64,000 nucleotides of DNA from Thiosocius sp963808165 (GCA_963808165.1 CAWEET010000008.1:1-64000); one strand, 5' to 3'. Positions 17,891 through 26,314 are shown, counted from the stretch's first letter. Translations and numbers: made by a program. The notes: a model not told the origin generated them from the letters alone.

Positions 17891-19566
17891 GACGCGTCTC
17901 TGCTGATTGGCTGGTGTGGCTGAAACAGGCTGCGGCCCTTGATCAGGGCGGCCGCAGCAGCCACTGCCAGCCCGACCGTTGCTACCAGCGCCATGCCCTG
18001 CGCCGCCCAAACCGCGGAATCACTGCCGGACTGAATCCCGTTGAACAGGACCACGGCGTAGGGTGCAGCGGGATCACGAATCAGCAGCAGCGCGGCCGAC
18101 AGTTCGACCAGACCGGCAACGGCACCGAGCAGGAACAAGGCAGAGAGGACCCCGGCCAGCGCCGGTAGCGTCATGCGCAGCAACCGTGCCGTCCTCGCGC
18201 TACCGAGCTGGTCTGCCGCCTCGAAGCCATCCGGGCGCAGCTCGCGGATCCGCCAGCTTATCAGCCGGTGGGCCAACGGCGCCTGTTTGAAGGCGACCAG
18301 CAGTGCCAGCGCCAGCCAGGCGTGGCCGGGTGCGTCGTCCAGTGGCCGGCCGAAGCGTTCAGCCAGGTTCATGTACGCCAGGGCCAGGACCACGCCCGGT
18401 ACTGCAAACATCGCCGTCGAGAGGAAGCGCGCGACCCGGGCGAGCAGGCCCCGCGCGGCGTCGGCGGCACCGAATGCCCAGCACACCAGGCCGGTAAGCG
18501 CACCACTGAGGCCGACATAGCCGACGCTGGTGCCCAGCCCAGGCAACTGGTCGCGGAGCAGGCCCGGGAGACCCCCGAGCGCTGCGTAACCGGGGGGGGC
18601 GGTCCCTGGCCAGTGTGCTCCGATCGCCAGCAGGGCAAGCCAGGCCATCGGGAGCAGCGCGATGACCGCGAGCGCGAGCAGCGGCACGACCGGCAGCAGG
18701 GTGCTCGCTGCCCGGGACCGCCAGCGTGCCGGCTCGACGCGGCCGAACCGGGTCTGTGTAGCGCGTGGCAGCAGTGTGGACCAAGCCATTGCGGCGAACA
18801 GCGCGGAAACGAGCAGCAGCAGGATTGCGATGATCCGCAATTGCGGATCCGAGGGGTCGGCCTGCCGCAGATGTATCAGCAGCTGCGGCGCGAGCATGTC
18901 TTCGATGCCCAGCACCAGCGGCGTCGCGGCATCTTCGAGGATCCTCAACAGCACCAGTGCAACACCCATCAGGTAGCCGGGGGCCGCCAGCGGCAGAATC
19001 ACCCGGCGCCACAGCGCCGGCGTGCCGGCCCCCAGATTGCGGGCAGTCTCTTCCAGCGAACGATCGATCTTCGCCAGGCCCGCGACAAGGCTGAACAGGA
19101 TGACCGGAAAATAGTGCACGGCGAACACCATGATCAGCACGGCAGCATTACCCGCCCGGCCCGATTCACCGGCCGCGTCGGCCAGCGTCGATACTTCGAC
19201 AACGATGCCGAGGTGCCGTGCCAGCGCGGCCGTCAGAAAGGCCGGCATGATCAACGGCAGCACGCCCAGCGCGCCGATCAGCCATCGGATCGGCTTGGCG
19301 CTGCGCGTCGCGAGCAATGCCAGCGGCACGGCAAGCAGGCTCGCCGCCGCACAGGCCAGCAGCGCGACGCTGAGCGTGCGCAACACGGTCTCGCGCAGCG
19401 AAGGGTCGGCCAGCAGGCCTCGTAGCATCCCGACTCGGTCTTGATCCTGAGGCATGATGTCCAGTGCCAACAGGCCCAGCGGCAGTACGATCAGCAGCCC
19501 GAATGCCAGGAGCAGGGCCATTGTCAGGCCGCCACGCCACCATACCGTTTGCTGCTGTTCGATCAT
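17887..19566 (-). CDS. ABC transporter permease, two fused BPD-type domains (FbpB-like)
   Basis: A 559-residue inner-membrane protein with about 12 transmembrane segments in two homologous halves, the arrangement of iron(III) importer permeases such as FbpB. The first half begins MIEQQQTVWWRGGLTMALLL and has the EAA-like loop with LEETARNLGAGTPALWRRV. The second has FEAADQLGSARTARLLRMTLPALAG. It is coupled to the ATP-binding gene by an ATGA overlap. No periplasmic binding protein gene is adjacent, so the substrate is unknown. The frame is open 105 codons further upstream, but that region looks non-coding. Confidence 0.88.
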   Translation of the reverse strand: MIEQQQTVWWRGGLTMALLLAFGLLIVLPLGLLALDIMPQDQDRVGMLRGLLADPSLRETVLRTLSVALLACAAASLLAVPLALLATRSAKPIRWLIGALGVLPLIMPAFLTAALARHLGIVVEVSTLADAAGESGRAGNAAVLIMVFAVHYFPVILFSLVAGLAKIDRSLEETARNLGAGTPALWRRVILPLAAPGYLMGVALVLLRILEDAATPLVLGIEDMLAPQLLIHLRQADPSDPQLRIIAILLLLVSALFAAMAWSTLLPRATQTRFGRVEPARWRSRAASTLLPVVPLLALAVIALLPMAWLALLAIGAHWPGTAPPGYAALGGLPGLLRDQLPGLGTSVGYVGLSGALTGLVCWAFGAADAARGLLARVARFLSTAMFAVPGVVLALAYMNLAERFGRPLDDAPGHAWLALALLVAFKQAPLAHRLISWRIRELRPDGFEAADQLGSARTARLLRMTLPALAGVLSALFLLGAVAGLVELSAALLLIRDPAAPYAVVLFNGIQSGSDSAVWAAQGMALVATVGLAVAAAAALIKGRSLFQPHQPISRDAS

Positions 19567-20111
19567 CGAATCCTGGCGGATTGGGTTTGCGCGGTGTGTG
19601 GATGCGACGGGACGGAATCGGGCCTTTTCGACCCAGTATCGGGAAGCCTCACGCTGATCTTTGCAGGACGGTGTCGTTCCCGGCGGATTGCCCGAAGTCG
19701 GTTGTTCATCAGAGCCTGGGTCGGCAGATTCTGGCGCTTCCTGAGCGGTGTGCCAACCGACCCGGTGCCGGGGCTGCCCATTCGACGGTGGCACGGTCGA
19801 TTCCGGTAATCCGTTGCATGCGGCCGACCTCCAGGGTCTGCAGTCACTGCGGATCCTCGGGGCGCGCACTGCGCGCACCATCCCAGGGTTCCCATGGGCA
19901 CTTTCTCTGCTGCCGGCCCGAGATTGTCGCAGACGCCGGCATGCGGCACAGGCAGCGCGTCGAAATGTGCTTGAATCCGGCCACCGCTTCGGTCCGGGAC
20001 AATCAGAATTTTATTATTTTATTCAGTTATTTGCGGTCGAGAGTGGATCGTTTTGCCGAGGCCCTGCGGTATACTCGACCGACCTGTTTACCCAGACGGG
20101 ACCAAACCAAA
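19567..20111. other. Divergent intergenic region with a candidate -10 element
   Basis: About 545 bases between the divergent permease and transglycosylase genes. An AT-rich tract lies near 20005-20035, followed by a good -10 match, TATACT, at 20070-20075, about 36 bases upstream of the proposed TTG start. No clear -35 sits at 17 bp. No binding-protein gene, RNA gene or riboswitch consensus was found. Confidence 0.45.
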
Positions 20112-22385
20112 TTGCGCCGGGTTAGATCTCTGCTTGTGACAGTGCTCTGTCTGTCCGTGTTTGCCGGCTTGCCGTCTGCCGTTACCGGGCAGCCGGGGTC
20201 TGCGGCCGTTTCCCGGCCGATCGGGCTGCTGCCCGAACAGATCAAAGCCAGGGATTCGGTATCGGCGGACCCTTCGGGCGGAATGGCAACGCCACCAAGC
20301 GACGGGCCGGGTTTCGGCGAGTACCCCGCAGGGGACCTGGAGGCGTTGCGCGAGCGAGGCAGGCTGCGCATCCTGATTCCGGCCAACATCGGTGGTGTCT
20401 TCTACCTGCCACGCGCGGGCTGGCCGGTGGAGGCACAGCACGAGGCAGCCGAGAGCTTCGCGCGCAGCCAGGGTCTCGAGCCCGAGCTGGTCCCGGTCGA
20501 GCGCTTCGCCGACATGATACCGGCACTGCTTTCGGGCGAGGGCGACATGATCGCGGCGAATCTCACGATTACCGATTCCCGCCGCGAGAAGATTGCCTTC
20601 TCGGTACCGCTGACCAGCGTGCGTCAACAGGTGTTGGTGGCTCAATCGCGCGACGATATTGCCGGCATCGAAGATCTGGCCGGCAAACGCGTCATGCTCG
20701 ATCCGGCCTCCTCGTTCTGGGAAAGGCTGCAGGCGTTACGCAAACGCCTTCCCGCCATCGAGCTGGTCGAGCGTCCGCCGGGGATGACAGACGAAGAGGA
20801 ACTCGACGAGGTGGCATCCGGCCGGGTCGAGGCGAGCGTCCGCGATAGCAACATCGCCAGCGTGTACCTGGCCTACCGTGACGATCTGAAGGTCGCGTTT
20901 GCGCTGCCCGGTATCGATGACATTGCCTGGGGAATCCGCCCAGATGCGCCGCAATTGCGTTCAGCGCTCAACGAGTTCCTGCATCTTGAGTTTCTTGCCG
21001 GCACTGAACAGTCGCGCCATCAGGACGACCTCGACGGGATCAGGAAGCGCCGTGTCCTGCGCGTGCTGTTGCCCAACAATGCCGCGTCCTATTTTCTGTA
21101 CCGTGGCGAGCTGCATGGTTTCGAGTACGACCTGGCCAAGGCATTCGCCGATGCCAACCGCCTGCGTCTCGAGGTCATCGTGCCGGACACTCATGGGCAG
21201 TTGATCGATTGGCTGCTCGAGGGGCGTGCCGATGTCGCCGCCGGATTTCTCGAACCTGGCGATCGTCTGCGCGCGCGTGGCGTGCGCTTCTCACGCCCCT
21301 ATCACCACGCAGCGCGTCATCTGGTGGTGCACGCGAAGACCCCGGTGGGCTGCGCCCGGGATATCCAGGGACGCAAGGTGACGGTGCGCAAGTCCAGTCC
21401 CTATTGGAACGACCTGTTGGCATTAAGGGCACAGGGCGCCCGCTTCGAACTGGAGGCCGCCCCGGAGGACCAGGAAACCGAGGAGTTGATCGGGCGCGTG
21501 GCGCGCGGCGAGATAGAGGCCACCGTGGCGGACGGACACCTGCTGGACATCGAGCTGGCGCGCGGTATTCCCGTCAAATCGGGGTTCCAGCTCAGCGAAG
21601 AAAGGTCGCATGCCGTGGCGGTGCGCGCCGGCGACCAAAAACTCCTCGCGGCGCTGAACGAATTCATCCGCAAGGAGTACAGGGGCCTGGTCTACAACCT
21701 GCTGTATCGGAAGTACTTCACCAGTCAGCGACAGATCCGCGACCTGGCGGCCGGCCGGCCCGGCGGCGAGGGAAACGAGGGACTGTCGCCATACGATGCG
21801 CTGACGCGCCGATACGCAGAACAGTACGGCTTCGACTGGCGTCTGATCGTCGCTCAGATGTATCAGGAGAGCCGCTTCGATCCAGACGCGCGATCGTTTG
21901 CCGGTGCGCAGGGCCTCATGCAGGTGTTGCCCCGGACCGCCAAGTCCATGGGTTTCGGCGGGGTCAATGGTCCGGAAGAGTCGATCCATGCCGGTGTCAA
22001 GTATCTCGACTGGGTGCGCAATCGCTTCGAACCCACGCTGCCGTTCAACGAACGCATGTGGTTCTCGCTGGCCGCCTACAATGCCGGTCATGGTCACGTC
22101 GCCGACGCCCGACGTCTGGCACGTCAACAGGGCCTGGATGGGGACCGCTGGTTCGACAACACCGAAAAGGCGATGTTGCTGCTGTCAAAGAAACCCTATG
22201 CGAGCAAGGCACGCTATGGCTATGTGCGCGGGGCCGAACCGGTAGGCTACGTGCGCGACATACGGCAACGTTACCGCGCGTACGTGGAGATCGCCGGCAG
22301 GCGACTGTCGCAGCATCGCGGGAACACAGAGCCGGAGGCGGCGATCGCGAATACCGGCAACGTGCAGTCGGTGCCGAACCAGTGA
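20112..22385 (+). CDS. MltF-type lytic transglycosylase with two substrate-binding-protein domains
   Basis: About 757 residues starting at a TTG: signal peptide LRRVRSLLVTVLCLSVFAGL, a linker, one SBP_bac_3 domain (about 85-300: LRERGRLRILIPAN, NLTITDSRREKIAFS), a second (about 305-545: KRRVLRVLLPNNA, ELHGFEYDLAKAFAD, RGVRFSRPYHH), then an SLT domain (about 560-700) with catalytic Glu in YQESRFDPDARS (near 585), AQGLMQVLP and AAYNAGHGHV. MltF usually has one regulatory SBP-like domain and is about 500 residues; here it is duplicated. The enzyme cleaves glycan strands to 1,6-anhydro-muropeptides at the cell envelope. The frame is open 216 codons further upstream, but a signal peptide appears only from 20112. 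Confidence 0.85.
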   Translation: MRRVRSLLVTVLCLSVFAGLPSAVTGQPGSAAVSRPIGLLPEQIKARDSVSADPSGGMATPPSDGPGFGEYPAGDLEALRERGRLRILIPANIGGVFYLPRAGWPVEAQHEAAESFARSQGLEPELVPVERFADMIPALLSGEGDMIAANLTITDSRREKIAFSVPLTSVRQQVLVAQSRDDIAGIEDLAGKRVMLDPASSFWERLQALRKRLPAIELVERPPGMTDEEELDEVASGRVEASVRDSNIASVYLAYRDDLKVAFALPGIDDIAWGIRPDAPQLRSALNEFLHLEFLAGTEQSRHQDDLDGIRKRRVLRVLLPNNAASYFLYRGELHGFEYDLAKAFADANRLRLEVIVPDTHGQLIDWLLEGRADVAAGFLEPGDRLRARGVRFSRPYHHAARHLVVHAKTPVGCARDIQGRKVTVRKSSPYWNDLLALRAQGARFELEAAPEDQETEELIGRVARGEIEATVADGHLLDIELARGIPVKSGFQLSEERSHAVAVRAGDQKLLAALNEFIRKEYRGLVYNLLYRKYFTSQRQIRDLAAGRPGGEGNEGLSPYDALTRRYAEQYGFDWRLIVAQMYQESRFDPDARSFAGAQGLMQVLPRTAKSMGFGGVNGPEESIHAGVKYLDWVRNRFEPTLPFNERMWFSLAAYNAGHGHVADARRLARQQGLDGDRWFDNTEKAMLLLSKKPYASKARYGYVRGAEPVGYVRDIRQRYRAYVEIAGRRLSQHRGNTEPEAAIANTGNVQSVPNQ

Positions 22386-22389
22386 TAAC

Positions 22390-23121
22390 TTGTTGGCTGT
22401 TCCGGTGGCGGCATCTGGTATTTGCGGCGTGATCACGATCGACTACTTTTCCGACACCCTTTGCGTCTGGGCCTATGCCGGGCAGATTCGACTGAACGAG
22501 TTGCAGCGCGAGTTCGGCGAGCATGTCCTGGTCAGGCATCGGTTCATGCCGTTGTTTGCCGACAGCGCGACCCGGATCGGAGTGGGTTGGGAAGATCAGG
22601 GTGGGTTCGCGGGCTTTGCCGGGCACTTGCGGGAGGTCTGCGCCCAATGGGAACATACGCGCCTGCATCGCGATGTGTGGGAGACATGCCGGCCGATCAG
22701 CTGCATGACCTCGCATGTGTTTCTCAAGGCCGTCAGCCTGTGCATGGATTTCGACTCGGGCGAGGGTGCCGGCGATCGCCAGGCCCGCGGACGCTACGAT
22801 GCGCTGGTGGAGAGGACGCGTTGCGCCTTTTTCGAGCAGGCGCAGGACATCTCCCGGCTGCCGGTATTGCTCGACCTGCTGGCCCCGCTGGATCTATCCG
22901 CCCAGGCGATCCGCGACCGTATCGACAGCGGCGAGGCCTACGCGGCGTTGCACGGCGACGCCGAATTGATGAAGGCCCATGGTGTGCAGGGCAGTCCGAC
23001 GCTGGTGTTCAACGAAGGCCGGCAGCTGTTGTATGGCAATGTCGGTTACCGCATCATCGAATCCAATGTCCGCGAACTGCTCTCTGCCGGCCACGCGGCT
23101 GGCGAACCGAGCTGGTGCTGA
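22390..23121 (+). CDS. DsbA-family thioredoxin-fold oxidoreductase or isomerase
   Basis: Up to 243 residues. The fold-defining N-terminal strand VITIDYFSDTLCVWAYAGQIRL matches the DSBA domain of FrnE and 2-hydroxychromene-2-carboxylate isomerase-type proteins. The usual CPWC is replaced by LCVW, leaving a single Cys, so disulfide exchange by a CxxC is unlikely. The C-terminal cis-Pro loop GVQGSPTLVFNEGRQLL is intact. The TTG at 22390 gives the longest form; a GTG at 22429, just before ITIDYF, better matches the domain start. It lies four bases after the transglycosylase gene and 19 bp before a MOSC gene. No signal peptide is seen, so the protein is cytosolic. Confidence 0.82.
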   Translation: MLAVPVAASGICGVITIDYFSDTLCVWAYAGQIRLNELQREFGEHVLVRHRFMPLFADSATRIGVGWEDQGGFAGFAGHLREVCAQWEHTRLHRDVWETCRPISCMTSHVFLKAVSLCMDFDSGEGAGDRQARGRYDALVERTRCAFFEQAQDISRLPVLLDLLAPLDLSAQAIRDRIDSGEAYAALHGDAELMKAHGVQGSPTLVFNEGRQLLYGNVGYRIIESNVRELLSAGHAAGEPSWC

Positions 23122-23140
23122 GCCGGCCTGGTGACGGCCG

Positions 23141-23677
23141 ATGCCCGAGCGCACAAGCCTGCTCTTTTCCTGGCTGAACACCTGGCGGCGTGACGAGCGT
23201 TGCGGATGCCTGGTCGACATCTTTGTCGCGCCCGCTGCCGGCCAGCCGATGCATCGACTCAGTCAGGCGCGGTGTCTGCCGGGCAGGGGGATCGAGGGCG
23301 ACCGCTATGCCCTCGGCAAGGGTCACTGGACGAAGACCGATGGCTGCGAACTGACCCTGATCACGCAACAGGATATCGAGCGCGGGAAGCGGCGCGGCCC
23401 GCTCTCATTCGCCGATGGAGAGCATCGGCGCAACCTGGTGGTCGACGGCATCCGGCTCGAGGTCTTCCGTGGTCACAGAGTGCGGATCGGACCTGTGGTG
23501 TGCGAGTTCCATCGCCTGCGCCCGCCTTGCGGCTATCTCGATCGCCTGCTGCAGGCAGGCGCGGGCCGGGCATTGGGGAAGGGCGCCGGAATCGGTCTGC
23601 GGGTGCTGCAGGAGGGAGTGATTCGGGTCGGCGACCCGGTCGAGGTGCTGGTCGACCGGGAAGGGCCTCAGCAATAG
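23141..23677 (+). CDS. MOSC domain protein
   Basis: 178 residues with a MOSC (molybdenum cofactor sulfurase C-terminal) beta-barrel: VDIFVAPAAGQPMHRL, GRGIEGDRYALGKGHW, ELTLITQQDIE, RRNLVVDGI, and the conserved Cys in FHRLRPPCGYLDRL, the residue that would carry sulfur or bind the cofactor. Stand-alone MOSC proteins of this size are sulfur-carrier or molybdoenzyme-related; the exact partner is unknown. It follows the DsbA-family gene closely and may be co-transcribed. Its 3' end overlaps the convergent gamma-glutamylcyclotransferase-like gene by 10 bp. Confidence 0.87.
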   Translation: MPERTSLLFSWLNTWRRDERCGCLVDIFVAPAAGQPMHRLSQARCLPGRGIEGDRYALGKGHWTKTDGCELTLITQQDIERGKRRGPLSFADGEHRRNLVVDGIRLEVFRGHRVRIGPVVCEFHRLRPPCGYLDRLLQAGAGRALGKGAGIGLRVLQEGVIRVGDPVEVLVDREGPQQ

Positions 23678-24159
23678 ATGGCCAGTTCGACAGCATGCCT
23701 TTCGGCATCCGGGTCTTCGACGACCTCGGTCGCCAGGATCCTCGCAATGTAGGCCGCCGGCAGTCCATGCTCGCATGCGCCGCGCAGCACGTGCTCGCGG
23801 TACCAGCGGAAGGGTTTCAGCGCGCCATCGATGTGCGTGGCGTAATATAGAAAGGCATCGCATCGGGTGCCGTCGGTCCGCGTCACCGCGACCTGTTTTT
23901 CGGCATAGCCGCGACCGAGCCCCTCATGTTGGTCCAGATCGGTCTTGTGTTCTGATGCCATACGGTAAAGCACGCCGTGCACCAGCTCATCGGACCGGGG
24001 GCTGGCCAGCACGTCGCATTTTGCCGAGCCGTCCCTGCCCACCTTGTGAAAAGCGAGCCGATGCCCTTTCAGTGTCGCAGCGGTCAACGCAGATGCCGAT
24101 GGTATGCGCCTTTGCATGCGCCTTACCGACATGTTCGAGCCATAGGCGAAGTAAAACAT
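23668..24159 (-). CDS. Gamma-glutamylcyclotransferase-family protein
   Basis: 163 residues starting MFYFAYGSNM, the hallmark N-terminus of the GGCT fold (YGSN binds the substrate carboxylate). Also seen are ASPRSDELVHGVLYRM, DLDQHEGLGRGYAEKQV with the likely catalytic Glu in the HEG segment, and YYATHIDGALKPFRWYREHVLRGA. The family releases 5-oxoproline from gamma-glutamyl compounds, but bacterial members are mostly uncharacterised. It is convergent with, and overlaps, the MOSC gene. No operon partner is obvious; the next minus-strand gene upstream is the ferritin-like gene, 117 bp away. Confidence 0.87.
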   Translation of the reverse strand: MFYFAYGSNMSVRRMQRRIPSASALTAATLKGHRLAFHKVGRDGSAKCDVLASPRSDELVHGVLYRMASEHKTDLDQHEGLGRGYAEKQVAVTRTDGTRCDAFLYYATHIDGALKPFRWYREHVLRGACEHGLPAAYIARILATEVVEDPDAERHAVELAIYC

Positions 24160-24276
24160 CTGGTCTCGCGTGCGCTCAGCGGCGAATGCTTTATCGTCAG
24201 GGTGGAACCATCGTCGATTGCCCCTCCTAGTCGGGACGGCAGTCGTTGCCCAAGCACGAGCTGGCGGCTGCTTGGC

Positions 24277-24564
24277 CTACTCGTGCGCTATGGGTTTGTC
24301 GGTGAACAGATAGTCCTTCAGCTCCTTGTCGAAGCGCGGGTCCTGGCGGCGGATCCACTCCAGCACCATCGCCGCATGTTCCTTCTCCTCGTCGCGATTA
24401 TGTGCAAGGATCGCCCGCAGCTCCTTGTTCTTGCACGCATCGACCCGCTGGTTGTACCAGTCCACGGCCTCCAGCTCCTCCATCAGCGACACGATGGCAC
24501 GGTGCATGTCGCGGGTCTCGTCCGACAGTTCCTCGATCGCCTCGTGATAGCCTTCGTTCGACAT
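24277..24564 (-). CDS. Encapsulin-type ferritin-like protein (EncFtn), no targeting tail
   Basis: 95 residues closely following the EncFtn fold: HRAIVSLMEELEAVDWYNQR and ILAHNRDEEKEHAAMVLEWIRR. By analogy with Rhodospirillum rubrum EncFtn (Glu32, Glu62, His65) the di-iron ligands are Glu30, Glu60 and His63. EncFtn is an annular ferroxidase that normally sits inside an encapsulin shell, reached through a C-terminal targeting peptide. Here the protein stops at YLFTDKPIAHE with no tail, and neither neighbour encodes encapsulin. It may act free in the cytosol, or the shell gene lies elsewhere. A spectrally similar rubrerythrin-type role is less likely. Confidence 0.88.
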   Translation of the reverse strand: MSNEGYHEAIEELSDETRDMHRAIVSLMEELEAVDWYNQRVDACKNKELRAILAHNRDEEKEHAAMVLEWIRRQDPRFDKELKDYLFTDKPIAHE

Positions 24565-24704
24565 CTTGCTTTCCCCCGGATCAGTCGTTGCCTGGCTGTA
24601 TGATAACCAGTTTGGGGGCAGATTTGCGCCCGACTTTCCGGGTGTCGCCGGTACGTCGGCCGTTCTCCCGCGACACGCTGATCGGTTGAAGGGGCAGGGC
24701 GCTT

Positions 24705-25223
24705 TCAGGCGTTTCCGGGGTGCAGCAGTCCCTGGTAGACGCGCAGATCCAAAGCCGAGTAACAGCAGAACAGGATCTCGTCGAACATCTCGCCTTCGGC
24801 AATAAACTGCTGAACCGTATCGATCGCTATCTCGGCCGCCCGCTCGACCGGGAAGCCGTATGCGCCGGTGCTGATGCCGGGAAAAGCGATGCTGCGCAGT
24901 TGGTGCCGGACGGCAAGGTCGAGCGTGTTTCGGTAGCAGTCACCCAGCAGTGCCGGTTCGCCATGTGTTCCACCCGACCACACCGGTCCAACCGTGTGGA
25001 TGACGTAGCGCGCCGGCAGCTCGTAGCCGCTGGTCAGTTTGGCCTCGCCGATTGCGCAGCCGCCGAGTTGCCGGCATGCCTCGAGCAGACGTGGGCCGGC
25101 CGCACGGTGAATCGCGCCGTCCACCCCGCCGCCGCCGAGCAGCGAGGAGTTTGCCGCGTTCACGATCGCGTCGAGCGACAGCGTCGTGATATCGGCTCGG
25201 AGGGCGCTCAGCCTGGTACTCAT
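24705..25223 (-). CDS. Macrodomain protein, O-acetyl-ADP-ribose deacetylase (YmdB-like)
   Basis: 172 residues forming a single macrodomain: LRADITTLSLDAIVNAANSS, LLGGGGVDGAIHRAAGP, a GEAKLTSGYELPARYVIHTVGP segment and FPGISTGAYGFPVERAAEIA. These loops bind ADP-ribose; the Asn-Ala-Ala-Asn and GGGGVD motifs match enzymes that hydrolyse O-acetyl-ADP-ribose or remove ADP-ribose from Asp/Glu. The length equals E. coli YmdB (177). The gene is isolated: 140 bp upstream of the ferritin-like gene, with a non-coding stretch before it. Confidence 0.93.
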   Translation of the reverse strand: MSTRLSALRADITTLSLDAIVNAANSSLLGGGGVDGAIHRAAGPRLLEACRQLGGCAIGEAKLTSGYELPARYVIHTVGPVWSGGTHGEPALLGDCYRNTLDLAVRHQLRSIAFPGISTGAYGFPVERAAEIAIDTVQQFIAEGEMFDEILFCCYSALDLRVYQGLLHPGNA

Positions 25224-25528
25224 CGGCGTATTGTCATGTCTGCGGCCGGAACAAGAAAGCCCGGCTCATTCGTGCCCGCATGGTTGCAGATATGCCAGGA
25301 CATCAAGCGGCGAAACTCGCCGATCCCGGCATACTTCAGTGCCGGCGCTGCCGTGTTTCGGGCGAACGCACTGCCGAACGACTCCCGGCCGTATCGGCTT
25401 GCCCGCCACGGACATTCATTCGGTTTGCTCCCTAACCCAGATCAATGCGTTACCGGGACGCAAGCTGCTATACACGATAGTTACGCGGGGTGTCGGGCTT
25501 CAGGGCTGCCCACCTGATGCTCGACTTT
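25224..25528. other. Intergenic, no gene recognised
   Basis: About 305 bases between the macrodomain gene and the MITE-like element. Frames here are short or simply extend shadows of the macrodomain gene. No promoter, hairpin or known repeat was identified. Confidence 0.45.
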
Positions 25529-25686
25529 GGGCATCTCTAATAATCCTGGGTGCGCAGATTGGGCGACATCATTCGGGACATCAACGCGAAGACCGTACGC
25601 AATAGCTGGCTATTGCGAAGGTCTTCAACGCAGAGAGCGCGGATTATGTCGTTCAAGATGCCATCTATGGATGGTTAGAGGTGCCC
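25529..25686. mobile_element. MITE-like element, 158 bp, IS-type inverted ends
   Basis: The left end reads GGGCATCTCTAATAATC and the right end, on the other strand, GGGCACCTCTAACCATC: 14 of 17 positions match. Both ends are flanked by TTT (25526-25528 and 25687-25689), compatible with a 3-bp target duplication, as made by some IS5-family elements. The interior has no gene. A strong stem-loop at 25588-25626 consists of GAAGACC and CGCAATAG pairing across a CTGG loop with CTATTGCG and GGTCTTC. The right end stops 32 bp before the start of the DsrE-like gene, so the element sits in its leader. Confidence 0.65.
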
Positions 25687-25718
25687 TTTATCAACTTGAG
25701 GGCAATTCGGAGTTGATC

Positions 25719-26159
25719 GTGGAAAACATCAAGCGGTTTGGAGTTCTGTTCGCATTTCTATGTGCCGTTTTCTCGGCAAACCTTGGCGCATCCGAGGACG
25801 GGGAAAAGCTGTTCGTAAACTTGAGCAGTGATGATATCAACCGGGCCGCCATGGCCATTGGGTTCAGTACAAAGATCCTCACGCAGAAGAAGATACCGGT
25901 AACAATCTTCCTCAATGTCGAGGGGGTCAGAATCGCTGACAAGAACATTCCCGAGCATAGGCATGCGAATGGGAAATCATTGAAGGAGATGCTGGCCGCC
26001 TTCATGGACGCAGGTGGACAGGTGATCGTCTGCCCGATGTGCATGGAAAACGTTGGTGGATTGGGCAAAGAAGACCTGATCTCTGGCGTCAAAGTGGGTG
26101 GCCCTGATGTCACCTGGCCTGCGCTGTTTGCCGAGGACACAACGGTACTCAGCTACTGA
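25719..26159 (+). CDS. Secreted DsrE/DsrF-like family protein
   Basis: 146 residues from a GTG preceded by CGGAG six bases upstream. Signal peptide: KRFGVLFAFLCAVFSANLGA. The mature part is a DsrE-like domain: KLFVNLSSDDINRAAMAIGFS, KIPVTIFLNVEGVRIADKN, then the Cys motif VIVCPMCMENVGG and a C-terminal VKVGGPDVTWPALF. DsrE-fold proteins of the peroxiredoxin/sulfur-transfer group handle persulfide sulfur on such cysteines; a periplasmic role is inferred from the signal peptide. The MITE-like element lies just upstream. The gene appears monocistronic; the Ni-SOD gene follows after 190 bp. Confidence 0.83.
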   Translation: MENIKRFGVLFAFLCAVFSANLGASEDGEKLFVNLSSDDINRAAMAIGFSTKILTQKKIPVTIFLNVEGVRIADKNIPEHRHANGKSLKEMLAAFMDAGGQVIVCPMCMENVGGLGKEDLISGVKVGGPDVTWPALFAEDTTVLSY

Positions 26160-26299
26160 CGCCGATGAAGGCGTGCCTGCCGTTCGCTACACTAGCCCGG
26201 ATTGCCCGGCAATCGTTGCCGCCTGAGCAAGCCTCGCGGCATTGTTGCTGAACAGGTGCTCGTTGGCGGGCGTCGCCCAATTCGGCGCCGGGCAGCTGT

Positions 26300-26314
26300 T
26301 GCACTCTTGGTGCA
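26300..26314. promoter_or_regulatory. Perfect dyad upstream of sodN, possible operator
   Basis: TGCAC, TCTTG, GTGCA: five perfectly paired bases around a 5-base spacer, 36 bp before the Ni-SOD start. Position and symmetry would suit a regulator site, but such a short dyad can occur by chance and no known Nur or Fur box is matched. Confidence 0.25.

Noticed and set aside
19567..20111. A possible riboswitch in the leader of the ABC permease
   Set aside because: I looked for TPP and cobalamin core motifs; only scattered partial matches were found and no consistent secondary structure.
24581..24802. A minus-strand frame ending VGRKSAPKLVIIQPGND between the macrodomain and ferritin-like genes
   Set aside because: The ending looks protein-like, but most of the frame overlaps the macrodomain gene and no good start or ribosome binding site was found.
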